Below, piece after piece: positions 7,211 to 14,237 of a stretch of 17,160 nucleotides of DNA (positions are counted from its first letter, which is position 1; every line of letters starts with the position of its first letter). The position numbers and the translations under genes are program-made. The notes beneath the pieces were generated by a model. The model worked only from the letters and a program-made list of their open reading frames with translations. It did no database searches and had not been told where the DNA came from. Source of the stretch: CAYOUV01 sp964407265 (GTDB lineage: Bacteria > Chloroflexota > Anaerolineae > Anaerolineales > Villigracilaceae). The stretch lies in contig CAYOUV010000065.1 of NCBI GenBank assembly GCA_964407265.1, positions 1-17,160 of the forward strand, in the 5' to 3' direction.

Positions 7211-8482
7211 TCACGCATATCGCTTTCGGAACATGATTGCACCAAGTACGAACATCACGATTCCCATAGCCGTTATCACGGCAAATGGAAGCAACAGATC
7301 AGATACAGGCTGTCCGCCCAAGACGATGCCCCAGCTTTTGATAACCCAACCCTGCGGTGTGAAATTTGCTAGCATCGTAAAAGCTTTAGGCATGGAGATA
7401 TTAGCGGTGAACAAGCCGCCCAACATACCCAGCGCCGTCAACCCACCACCCAGCACAGGGCCGCCCTGCTTTGATTCCTTGACAAAGGAGATCAGCAGCA
7501 CACCCAGCCCGGTGGCAGCGATCACCTGCCCAATCAGTGCCAAGGCCACAGCCAGCGGTTCGCCCCAGTTTATGCCGAAAGCGAAATGAGCCGCGATAAT
7601 CAAAACGATCCCTTGTACTACCACAGACAAAAACACCGCCAGAAATTTGCCGGCTAAAATCGAGGCGCGCCTGACCGGCATGGTGAACAAGCGTGCCAGC
7701 GTGCCTTCTTCATCTTCACGCAAAATAGACATCATTGAAAAGGCCCCGGTGAAAAAAGAGAAAAAGACCATCTGACCGGCCATCATGATCCCCAGCATCT
7801 TCTGGATCGGATTTTCAGACGTCCCTTCGGCCGCCGCCGCAGCCAGAGTCAGTGCCGCCCGGGCAGGATTGTGGAACATATCCCGCTGGAAGTTGGCATA
7901 CCAGGTGGCATAGCGGTCGATCAGCGCCGGGGTTTGGGCCGGGTCAGGTTGTTGCCCATTGGCCTGCTGGCGCTCGATGATCGTTTGGATGGCGATACTG
8001 CCACCACTCACACCGTCCAACATGGCGGTGACCATGTTCTCTGCCACCTGCGGGGCGATCGTCAGCGTGGGATCGCTGATGATGAGCACCTGCGAGTCGG
8101 TTTCTCCAGCCAGGAAATGCCCAGTAAAATCCCGTGGGATGATGATCGCTACCCCGATTTCCTGCTTATCTACGGCCGTCCGGGCAGAGGCTTCATCAGC
8201 ATAATCGCTGGCGGTAATCCATGAGGCAACGCTTTCGTCGAAGAACATACTGCGGATTTCATCTCCCAGCGGCCTGTCGAGCGGGGCCTCTACGGGAAGC
8301 CTGTCGGCATTGACCACGCCAACGTTCACGGCCGGCAGGTCTGAAGTCCCGCCAGATGCGCCGCCGAAAGCGAAGTAAATCAATCCGATCAATCCCAGCG
8401 GAGCAATGATCATCATCCCCACCGCAAACGCGCTGCGGAAGGAACGAATCAGGTCTTTGAAGGCAATATCCAAAATTTTCAT
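7211..8482 (-). CDS. ABC-2 type exporter permease (first permease)
   Basis: A 423-residue ABC-2 membrane protein. The first helix spans about residues 17-39, followed by a large extracytoplasmic domain (about 40-235) and five further helices up to a short RKRYA tail. The coupling segment EDEEGTLARLFTMPV after the second helix is the typical E-rich ABC-2 signature. The ATG follows the ATPase stop (TGA) after one base, so translation is coupled. Nine bases separate its stop from the TTG codon of the next frame, 15 from the preferred ATG. Permeases of this architecture export drugs, lipids or antimicrobial peptides (YhhJ/YbhR, LnrM/N and DrrB relatives). The substrate is not visible in the sequence. 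Confidence 0.92.
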   Translation of the reverse strand: MKILDIAFKDLIRSFRSAFAVGMMIIAPLGLIGLIYFAFGGASGGTSDLPAVNVGVVNADRLPVEAPLDRPLGDEIRSMFFDESVASWITASDYADEASARTAVDKQEIGVAIIIPRDFTGHFLAGETDSQVLIISDPTLTIAPQVAENMVTAMLDGVSGGSIAIQTIIERQQANGQQPDPAQTPALIDRYATWYANFQRDMFHNPARAALTLAAAAAEGTSENPIQKMLGIMMAGQMVFFSFFTGAFSMMSILREDEEGTLARLFTMPVRRASILAGKFLAVFLSVVVQGIVLIIAAHFAFGINWGEPLAVALALIGQVIAATGLGVLLISFVKESKQGGPVLGGGLTALGMLGGLFTANISMPKAFTMLANFTPQGWVIKSWGIVLGGQPVSDLLLPFAVITAMGIVMFVLGAIMFRKRYA

Positions 8483-8483
8483 G

Positions 8484-9419
8484 TCAATCTCGCAATGCTC
8501 GTCCGGTCAGATGCAGGAACACAGTTTCAAGATTGGGTTCCTGGATATCGACCGAGGTGATACGCACATTGGCCCGGGCAGCAGCTTCGAACAGGGCAGG
8601 CAGGACCTGGTTGCTGTCATCCACCAGCACCGTGACTGTGCCGTCAGTGGCATCCATACGGGAAACACCCGCCACCGAGCGCCAGGCATCGAAAATCGTG
8701 GCTGATTCAGCGTTAAGGGTCAGGTCGATGCGAGTCTGTTCGCCGACCAGCCTGATCAATTCGTCGTGTGTACCGTAGGCGATCACCTTGCCCTGATCCA
8801 TGATGGCAATGTGATCAGAAAGCTCGGCGGCTTCTTCCATATAGTGGGTAGTGTAAAGCACGGTCATGCCCTGACGATTGAGTTCCTTGACATTATCGAG
8901 AATGTGGCGGCGGGACTGCGGATCGATCCCGACGGTCGGTTCATCCATGATGACCACGTCCGGTTTGTGCAACAGCGCCGCGCCGATATTGACCCGTCGC
9001 TTCATGCCGCCTGAAAACTTGCCAACACGATCCTTCTGGCGCTCGGTCAAGCCGATGGTTTCGAGCACTTGATCGACACGGGTTTTTAGCGCCGCGCCGC
9101 GCAGTCCATACATTTTGCCCCAGAAGACCAGGTTCTCGCGCGCTGACAGGTCCGGGTACAGAGCAATATCCTGCGGGACAACACCGAGGCTGGCTTTGGC
9201 GGCTTCCGGTTCTTTTGCAACCGAATGACCCATGATGGAGGCTTCACCATCACTGGGAGACAGCAGCCCGGCGAGCATCGAAATGGTCGTGGATTTTCCC
9301 GCCCCGTTCGGCCCAAGCAGGCTCAAGATCTCGCCTTTTTGTACGGCAAGGTCCACACCCTGCACAGCCACTAAATCACCAAATGATTTCTTGAGATTTT
9401 TAACTTCGATTGCGTTCAT
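8484..9419 (-). CDS. ABC exporter ATPase (DrrA/LnrL-type)
   Basis: A 311-residue nucleotide-binding subunit powering the two downstream permeases. It carries Walker A GPNGAGKST (36-44), Q-loop Gln83, signature FSGGMKRR (135-142), Walker B VVIMDEP (155-161) and the switch His192 (TTHYMEEA). A C-terminal extension ending EPNLETVFLHLTGRALRD is typical of DrrA-like multidrug and antibiotic exporters. The ATG at 9419 follows AAGGAAAA at good spacing. An in-frame upstream start at 9461 would add 14 charged residues without family support. All key ATPase residues are present, so it should be active. It is the second gene of the operon, 58 bases after the 54-aa membrane protein gene. Confidence 0.95.
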   Translation of the reverse strand: MNAIEVKNLKKSFGDLVAVQGVDLAVQKGEILSLLGPNGAGKSTTISMLAGLLSPSDGEASIMGHSVAKEPEAAKASLGVVPQDIALYPDLSARENLVFWGKMYGLRGAALKTRVDQVLETIGLTERQKDRVGKFSGGMKRRVNIGAALLHKPDVVIMDEPTVGIDPQSRRHILDNVKELNRQGMTVLYTTHYMEEAAELSDHIAIMDQGKVIAYGTHDELIRLVGEQTRIDLTLNAESATIFDAWRSVAGVSRMDATDGTVTVLVDDSNQVLPALFEAAARANVRITSVDIQEPNLETVFLHLTGRALRD

Positions 9420-9477
9420 AATTTTCCTTTTCTGCCTATTCCCCTCTCCAGCCCTCCTCAAAAGGTGGGTGAAGGCA

Positions 9478-9642
9478 TTAGCTCTTCTGCAACCCGGCGA
9501 TCGCCAGCGCAGTCAATCCGATGCCCAGCAAGGTCATGGCCGTATCCACGCTCAGCGAACCGAGCGTATTCAAAACGATGACCGCCACACCCATGCCCAG
9601 CGCAACAGCTTTGAAGATGGTATCGAGCAGGTTCTTGTTCAT
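9478..9642 (-). CDS. 54-aa two-helix membrane protein heading the exporter operon
   Basis: A small ORF encodes 54 residues beginning MNKNLLDTIFKAVALGMG. Two hydrophobic segments (about 9-28 and 33-51) are joined by the short turn SLSVD, predicting a helical hairpin in the membrane. GGAG at 9646-9649 (AAAGGAGAAATC before the ATG) is an excellent ribosome-binding site, and codon use resembles the flanking genes. It precedes the ABC ATPase on the same strand and follows the divergent promoter region. It may be an accessory or sensing subunit of the exporter; no family is recognised. Its first 11 codons are repeated at 9766-9797 beyond the N gap, which is probably an assembly duplicate and not a second gene. 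Confidence 0.65.
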   Translation of the reverse strand: MNKNLLDTIFKAVALGMGVAVIVLNTLGSLSVDTAMTLLGIGLTALAIAGLQKS

Positions 9643-9665
9643 GATTTCTCCTTTTGTTTATCTGC
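9611..9665. repeat. 55-bp segment identical to 9766-9820 (left gap flank)
   Basis: This segment ends exactly at the first N and is identical to the 55 bases that start exactly after the last N. It carries the 5' end and ribosome-binding site of the 54-aa protein gene. The precise abutment to the gap argues for contig-end overlap and not a genomic repeat. Confidence 0.9.
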
Positions 9666-9765
9666 NNNNNNNNNNNNNNNNNNNNNNNNNNNNNNNNNNN
9701 NNNNNNNNNNNNNNNNNNNNNNNNNNNNNNNNNNNNNNNNNNNNNNNNNNNNNNNNNNNNNNNNN
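9666..9765. other. Assembly gap of exactly 100 N
   Basis: One hundred consecutive N, a conventional placeholder for a gap of unknown size. Because the flanks share 55 identical bases, the real sequence most likely has no gap, and the two contigs simply overlap. Confidence 0.97.
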
Positions 9766-9820
9766 TTGAAGATGGTATCGAGCAGGTTCTTGTTCATGAT
9801 TTCTCCTTTTGTTTATCTGC
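9766..9820. repeat. 55-bp segment identical to 9611-9665 (right gap flank)
   Basis: Second copy of the 55-base segment. If collapsed onto the first, the minus-strand leader reads directly from the small ORF into the divergent promoter region beginning at 9821. Confidence 0.9.
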
Positions 9821-9824
9821 CCCC

Positions 9825-9853
9825 AGTATACGGATTGCCAATCCCCGCTGCAA
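9825..9853 (-). promoter_or_regulatory. Candidate promoter of the exporter operon, with palindrome in spacer
   Basis: On the minus strand TTGCAG (9853-9848) and TATACT (9830-9825; 5 of 6 matches to TATAAT) are 17 bases apart. The spacer contains the perfect palindrome GGATTG-C-CAATCC (9832-9844), a plausible operator. After collapsing the gap duplicate, the small ORF start lies about 27 bases downstream of the -10 box. The -35 matches only the TTG part of the consensus. Confidence 0.42.
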
Positions 9854-9900
9854 TTGTGCTTTCGGGAAAACGAGCACTGTTCTTTTGTACACTGTCCGCA

Positions 9901-9946
9901 TGGACAATGGCGAACCCGTCATTCTGTAATAAAATGGTATTACCAT
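9901..9946 (+). promoter_or_regulatory. Candidate promoter and inverted repeats for the kinase-regulator operon
   Basis: TGGACA (9901-9906; 5 of 6) and TGTAAT (9925-9930; 5 of 6) are spaced by 18 bases. The predicted start near 9937 leaves about 8 bases before the ATG, and no Shine-Dalgarno is visible, so the mRNA may be nearly leaderless. Inverted repeats overlap the signals: TGTCC-N4-GGACA (9893-9906) on the -35, GTAATA-N6-TATTAC (9926-9943) on the -10, and ATGGTA-T-TACCAT (9934-9946) at the start codon. A direct CACTGT repeat is at 9875-9880 and 9890-9895. Confidence 0.45.
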
Positions 9947-11147
9947 GCCTTTCAACTCCTCCCCCGAATTTTCCAATGTAGAGCGAGACCCGGTTTTGTT
10001 AATGTGGTTCATGACACTGGTCGTTGCTGGCATGTATGCCATTACGCTATATAACGAACCGGCCACGCGACAACTGGGAACGCTGCTCCCATTCAGCTTA
10101 TTGACCTTCATCCACATTATCCTGCACTGGCAAATGGGAAAGATCGCCGCGCACCCATCCAAATTGCTCTGGTATATTGTCATTCAGGGCGTGCTGGCGC
10201 TTGTAATTTCAATGTTTGCCAGGAATTTCGAAATGGCTTTTGCCCTGTTTATGGCTCTAATCGGTCAGGCCGTTGGTCTTTTTGGGCTGACACGCCGGGG
10301 CTTGTTGGCGGGTGTTTTTTATTTGGTCTTATTGGTGGTCAGTCTGATGCAGTTTTCCGGCTGGGCTTCGTCCATTAAGGTTTTGTGGACCATCATCCCG
10401 ATGACGATTTTTGTCGTCATCTACGTTGCCCTCTACATGCGTCAGCATGAGGCGCGTGAGCAGGCACAGATACTGGCTGCCAAACTCGAAACCGCCAATC
10501 GCCAACTCTCCGAATACGCCGCACAGGTCGAAGACCTGACCATCGCCAACGAACGCCAGCGCATGGCGCGTGAACTGCATGACACGCTCTCGCAGGGGCT
10601 GGCGGGCATCATTCTGCAGCTCGAAGCCATCGAAGCGCATCTCGGCAGCAACCGCCCTGAGAAAGCTAAAACCATCGTTGGTAACACCATGCTCCAGGCG
10701 CGCGCCACCCTGTCCGATGCGCGAGCCGCCATCGATGATTTGCGCAATTCTTCCGCAGATGATCTGGACTCAGCCCTGCGCCTTGAAATCTCCCGGTTCA
10801 CCAGCGCGACCGGCATCCCCTGTGACTACCGTGCGGATCCGATTAAATCGCTGCCGGATACCGTCAGAGAGACGCTAATTCGTGCCGTGGCCGAGGGACT
10901 GACCAACATCGCCCGTCACGCCCAGGCGCAGCGAGCAGGGATCGAGGTCAGGGTTGTAGATCAGAAGAGGAAGAGCCTGTCGATCACAATTCAGGACGAT
11001 GGCCAGGGTTTTGATGCGAGTGAGATCCCTTCCGGACATTACGGCCTGCTCGGGATCCGGGAACGCATCCGGTTGGCCAAAGGCAGTTTCGATATCCACA
11101 GTGAAACCAGTGTAGGCACGACTTTGAAAATCAAGATCCCCCTATGA
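9945..11147 (+). CDS. Membrane sensor histidine kinase, NarL-partner type (HisKA_3)
   Basis: A 400-residue kinase with about six membrane helices in its first 165 residues and very short loops, so it probably senses within the membrane. A coiled-coil linker (about 166-205) leads to the HisKA_3 dimerisation helix ERQRMARELHDTLSQGL with phospho-acceptor His212. A HATPase_c domain follows, with N-box Asn321 (EGLTNIARHAQ), G1 DDGQGFD (351-357) and G2 GHYGLLGIRERI (364-375). It overlaps the downstream response regulator by ATGA. The gene faces the ABC exporter operon across a shared promoter region, an arrangement typical of kinases that switch on a neighbouring exporter, such as LnrJK/LnrLMN. The ATG lacks a ribosome-binding site, but a later start at Met20 would fall inside the first helix. 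Confidence 0.93.
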   Translation: MPFNSSPEFSNVERDPVLLMWFMTLVVAGMYAITLYNEPATRQLGTLLPFSLLTFIHIILHWQMGKIAAHPSKLLWYIVIQGVLALVISMFARNFEMAFALFMALIGQAVGLFGLTRRGLLAGVFYLVLLVVSLMQFSGWASSIKVLWTIIPMTIFVVIYVALYMRQHEAREQAQILAAKLETANRQLSEYAAQVEDLTIANERQRMARELHDTLSQGLAGIILQLEAIEAHLGSNRPEKAKTIVGNTMLQARATLSDARAAIDDLRNSSADDLDSALRLEISRFTSATGIPCDYRADPIKSLPDTVRETLIRAVAEGLTNIARHAQAQRAGIEVRVVDQKRKSLSITIQDDGQGFDASEIPSGHYGLLGIRERIRLAKGSFDIHSETSVGTTLKIKIPL

Positions 11148-11788
11148 TCAAAATTCTGATCGCCGACGACCATCTCATCATTCGCCAGGGACTGCGCCTG
11201 ATCTTCGAAACCGAAGACGATTTTAATGTCGTGGGCGAAGCTTCCGACGGGGCCGAAGCCCTGCACCTGTGCGCTGACCTGGCCCCTGACGTGGTGCTGA
11301 TGGACCTGCGCATGCCCGGCATGGACGGATTGACTGCGATCGAAAAGCTACGCGTTTCACAACCAGAAATTGCCGTCGTCATCCTGACCACCTTCAACGA
11401 AGACGACCTGATGCTGCGCGGTCTGCAGGCCGGCGCGCGCGGTTATCTGCTCAAAGATACCGACCGCGCTGCCTTATTCGACACCGTCCGTGCTGCGGCG
11501 CGCGGCGAGACCCTGCTCAAGCCGGAGATCATGGCGCGGGTGATCTCACACGCTGGAACTGTAACCCAATCCACGTCTGAAACCACGACATCCATTGCCC
11601 TGACCGAGCGCGAACAGGAAGTACTCGAGGCTGTTGCCAGCGGAGAGCGCAGCAAAGAAGTCGCCGCCCGTCTGGGCATCTCCGAGCGAACGGTCAAGGC
11701 ACATTTGGCCAGTATCTACAACAAACTAGGGGTGGATTCCCGCGCTGCTGCCATCGCAATTGCCGCGCAAAAAGGATATTTATCCTAA
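11144..11788 (+). CDS. NarL/LuxR-type response regulator
   Basis: A 214-residue regulator with an N-terminal receiver (about 1-120) and a C-terminal LuxR-type helix-turn-helix (about 150-207). The receiver is complete: acidic pair Asp8-Asp9, phospho-acceptor Asp54 (VLMDLRMPGMDG), switch Thr82 and Lys104. The output domain has LTEREQEVLEAVASG and ISERTVKAHLASIYNKLGV, the standard recognition-helix region. It is translated together with the histidine kinase through an ATGA overlap, so the two form a cognate pair. Its likely targets are the divergent promoters between the kinase and exporter operons. No clear terminator follows; the next 217 bases are AT-rich. Confidence 0.95.
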   Translation: MIKILIADDHLIIRQGLRLIFETEDDFNVVGEASDGAEALHLCADLAPDVVLMDLRMPGMDGLTAIEKLRVSQPEIAVVILTTFNEDDLMLRGLQAGARGYLLKDTDRAALFDTVRAAARGETLLKPEIMARVISHAGTVTQSTSETTTSIALTEREQEVLEAVASGERSKEVAARLGISERTVKAHLASIYNKLGVDSRAAAIAIAAQKGYLS

Positions 11789-11960
11789 GCGCAGAAATCG
11801 TTTTTCTACTGTTTCGACTTCAAACACATAAAACGACGATTTAATAGCGTTACTTTGGTATCGTTGATTGAAGGGAATTCTGACACGATTTCCAAATGCA
11901 TTCCTTTCTGATATGCAGGGTTGGTTTAATTCAAATAGATCAAAGTGAAACGAGGTTAAA

Positions 11961-11990
11961 TAGACGAGTTATATCCTTTTGACTTATAAT
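11961..11990 (+). promoter_or_regulatory. Candidate promoter for the atypical LuxR-type regulator
   Basis: A perfect TATAAT at 11985-11990 is preceded by TAGACG (11961-11966; 4 of 6) with an 18-base spacer. Transcription near 11997 would leave about 9 bases before the ATG at 12006, almost entirely the GGAGAG ribosome-binding site. This repeats the very short leaders predicted for the genes at 89 and 9945. Confidence 0.42.
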
Positions 11991-12005
11991 TTCTCTTGGA
12001 GAGCC

Positions 12006-12677
12006 ATGCCCAAAAAAACTGCGCAGCCTGTCAAGTTATTACTCGTCAACGAATTCCGGTTGATGGGAAATGTGATCGCTACAGCTCTGGAAGATGAACC
12101 GAACATTTCGGTGGTTGCTGCTGTTACGGACATAGACGACGCATTGAAAATCATAAAGGAAAAAGAAGTTGATGTTGCTCTGGTTAGCACGCGGCTGCCG
12201 GACCACGGAGCATTAAAACTGACTGGCGCCATTACCGAATTAGCACCGTCCACTAAAGTTCTAGCGCTTGGATTAACTGAGGAAAAAAAACGCATCCTTC
12301 GCTTTGTTGAAGCCGGAGCCGCTGGATATGTATTGAAGGACGATTCGCTTAACGATTTGATTGAAACTGTCCACGCCGTACAAGCAGGTAAGGTATTCGT
12401 CTCGCCTGAAATCGCTGCGGCCATGATAGAGCGCCTTTCCGATTTAGCGCAACTATTTTCAAATGTCGAAAACAGCGTGACGGATTCGGCTGGCCTAACT
12501 CCGCGCGAACTTGAGGTATTAGAATTAATCGGCAACGGTCTGACCAATCAACAGATCGCAGATAACCTTATCATTGAGGTTGGGACGGTTAAAAATCACG
12601 TCCACAACATCCTTGACAAACTTAACGTAAGTAGCCGGGGAGAAGCCGCAGCTTACCTGGCATTAATTGACAAATAA
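12006..12677 (+). CDS. LuxR-type regulator with phosphorylation-dead receiver
   Basis: A 223-residue protein with the NarL layout: receiver-like domain (about 9-130) and LuxR HTH (about 160-220; LTPRELEVLELIGNGLTNQQIA, then VGTVKNHVHNILDKLNV). The receiver lacks the chemistry of phosphorylation. The acidic pair is Asn15-Glu16, the phospho-acceptor position in VALVSTRLPDHG is Ser61, and the switch Thr is Gly89, while Lys111 remains. It therefore probably acts without phosphorylation, through a ligand, a partner or expression level. The ATG at 12006 follows TTGGAGAG; an in-frame TTG at 11979 would place the -10 box inside the gene. No kinase is adjacent on this strand, in keeping with an orphan regulator. 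The DNA-binding domain looks intact. Confidence 0.9.
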   Translation: MPKKTAQPVKLLLVNEFRLMGNVIATALEDEPNISVVAAVTDIDDALKIIKEKEVDVALVSTRLPDHGALKLTGAITELAPSTKVLALGLTEEKKRILRFVEAGAAGYVLKDDSLNDLIETVHAVQAGKVFVSPEIAAAMIERLSDLAQLFSNVENSVTDSAGLTPRELEVLELIGNGLTNQQIADNLIIEVGTVKNHVHNILDKLNVSSRGEAAAYLALIDK

Positions 12678-12879
12678 GAAATTCTTTGATTGTTGGGGGA
12701 AATGCACAAATTTTTCCACGAACATCGTCTGCGGAAATTTACCCTGCAATCAGGCAGGAAGTTTTAGTTTATATCCAAATATATACCCTGTCGTTATAAC
12801 TTTGCACATGGCGTTCCAGTTCACCAAGTGTTATCCTAATTTTGTGTAATCAATAAAATATTGGGAAGTAGCATCTATT

Positions 12880-13266
12880 ATGTCGGGAAAACGCATCATT
12901 CTTGCAAACTCATCACGCCTGTTGCGCGAGATGCTCAATCGCGTCCTGCTCAAGACAGATAACTTTGAAATAGTGCATGAAATTAATGATTACGAGAATT
13001 TACCTTCTGCGATTAATAAATTCGAAGCCGAGTGGGTCATTATGTCACTGCCGTCAAACAAATGCTTACCAGATTGGGTGGATGCCTGCATTAGCAATCA
13101 TCCTGAGGTTCGCTTCATGGCTGTCTCCAGCGACGGGAGCCAAGTAAAAACGAAGTGGCTAGAAAGTCATGAAGAAGATATCTTCGATTTAACTTTAAAG
13201 GATTTGATTCACATTATTGAATCCAATCGAAGTTATGTCCTTGCTACGAGTGAGGCCAGTATTTGA
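12880..13266 (+). CDS. Stand-alone degenerate receiver-like protein
   Basis: A 128-residue protein that follows the receiver pattern from RIILANSSRLLREMLNRVL to a final LKDLIHIIES helix, but with no output domain. The acidic pair is replaced by Asn10-Ser11, the phospho-acceptor position in EWVIMSLPSN is Ser56, and the usual Lys is not found. It therefore cannot be a normal phospho-receiver. It may bind another protein as an adaptor, perhaps the regulator encoded upstream. GGGAAG at 12863-12868 is a weak, rather distant ribosome-binding site. Its TGA overlaps the TTG start of the next gene (TTGA), tying it to the YihY-like membrane protein. Assignment rests on pattern alignment by eye with the neighbouring regulator. 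Confidence 0.68.
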   Translation: MSGKRIILANSSRLLREMLNRVLLKTDNFEIVHEINDYENLPSAINKFEAEWVIMSLPSNKCLPDWVDACISNHPEVRFMAVSSDGSQVKTKWLESHEEDIFDLTLKDLIHIIESNRSYVLATSEASI

Positions 13267-14138
13267 ACCAAAAGCGATTAGGGGACTTTTATCAAAAAGT
13301 TAACCGAATCTGCGTGGGGTGTCTCGATATTCTTAAATACACCCTGGCAACATACTCGGATGCCCGCGCTTCCCAATCCGCCGCAGGCCTGGCATATTAT
13401 GCTTTTTTTTCATTGTTTCCATTATTACTTGTCATCATCGCTGGAAGCAGTTATTTTTTAGATCAGCAGCTGGTTTTTCATAACATCATTCAAATAGTAC
13501 GGCAATTTCTCCCAGTTTCAGACCAGCTGATTTCTGAAAACTTACGCCAGGTCCTCGCTGTGCGTGGAGCGGTGGGACTTATCGGCAGCTTGTCTTTACT
13601 TTGGTCAGCTTCTGGCTTCTTTACCAACCTGGCCTATAATATTAACCTGGCTTGGCCCCAAGGGTCTCGGCGCAATTTCCTCGAAAAACGTCTGGTCGGT
13701 TTAGGGATGGTCATGAGCCTGGGTGGGTTGCTGTTAATTTCCCTGACCTTAAATTGGGTTTTACCGCTCGTGAACCTTGGCAACCTATCTCCGATCACCG
13801 CAGCTTTATGGAAGGCCATTTCTAGTACAGGATCCTGGCTGACAATATTCCTGCTTTTTCTGGCGCTATACCGCTGGGTCCCATCCACTAATGTTCGATG
13901 GAGCGCTTCACTTCTGGGTGGATTTACTGCCTCGATTGCATGGAAAGTCGCCACATCCGGTTTTAGCTGGTATTTACGAAGCGGTTGGGGAAAGTATCAA
14001 TTGGTTTACGGATCACTGGGTACTATTGTCGCATTGTTATTTTTAATATTTATCATGGCCACGATCACACTCTTTGGAGCCCATCTCAGTGCCGCTATCG
14101 ACCACTGGGTAAAAGTTAAATCTTTCGAGGCTGGCTGA
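13263..14138 (+). CDS. YihY/BrkB (UPF0761) family membrane protein
   Basis: A 291-residue protein with about six membrane helices, the normal length for YihY/BrkB. Family features include SAAGLAYYAFFSLFPLLLV near residues 38-56, the middle WSASGFFTNLAYNINLAW, the RWVPSTNVRW region near 200-210 and GSLGTIVALLFLIFIMA near the end. The biochemical role of the family is unsettled; members have been wrongly called ribonuclease BN, and some are linked to stress or serum resistance. Translation begins at a TTG overlapping the TGA of the preceding gene, with GTGAGG upstream. The next in-frame ATG lies far inside a conserved region. It probably shares an mRNA with the degenerate receiver gene. Confidence 0.9.
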   Translation: MNQKRLGDFYQKVNRICVGCLDILKYTLATYSDARASQSAAGLAYYAFFSLFPLLLVIIAGSSYFLDQQLVFHNIIQIVRQFLPVSDQLISENLRQVLAVRGAVGLIGSLSLLWSASGFFTNLAYNINLAWPQGSRRNFLEKRLVGLGMVMSLGGLLLISLTLNWVLPLVNLGNLSPITAALWKAISSTGSWLTIFLLFLALYRWVPSTNVRWSASLLGGFTASIAWKVATSGFSWYLRSGWGKYQLVYGSLGTIVALLFLIFIMATITLFGAHLSAAIDHWVKVKSFEAG

Positions 14139-14237
14139 TATGCCCGACGGAGACCAGGTGTCTATGAGCAATTCAAGAATAACAAAAAGGATTTTTGTCT
14201 CGGTAACAAAAGATTAGTTTGTTTTAGGAGTTTAGAA

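Noticed and set aside
9766..9797. Second copy of the small membrane protein's start after the N gap
   Set aside because: Part of the exact 55-bp duplicate that abuts the gap; treated as a contig overlap artefact and not a tandem gene.
12667..12849. 60-codon plus-strand frame between the atypical regulator and the degenerate receiver
   Set aside because: It overlaps the regulator's stop, has no ribosome-binding site, and its translation is Cys/Asn/Phe-rich without domain character.
14180..14200. ACAAAAA-GGA-TTTTTGT hairpin upstream of the DksA-like gene
   Set aside because: The stem is almost only A-T pairs, with a three-base loop, so it is too weak to call a terminator.
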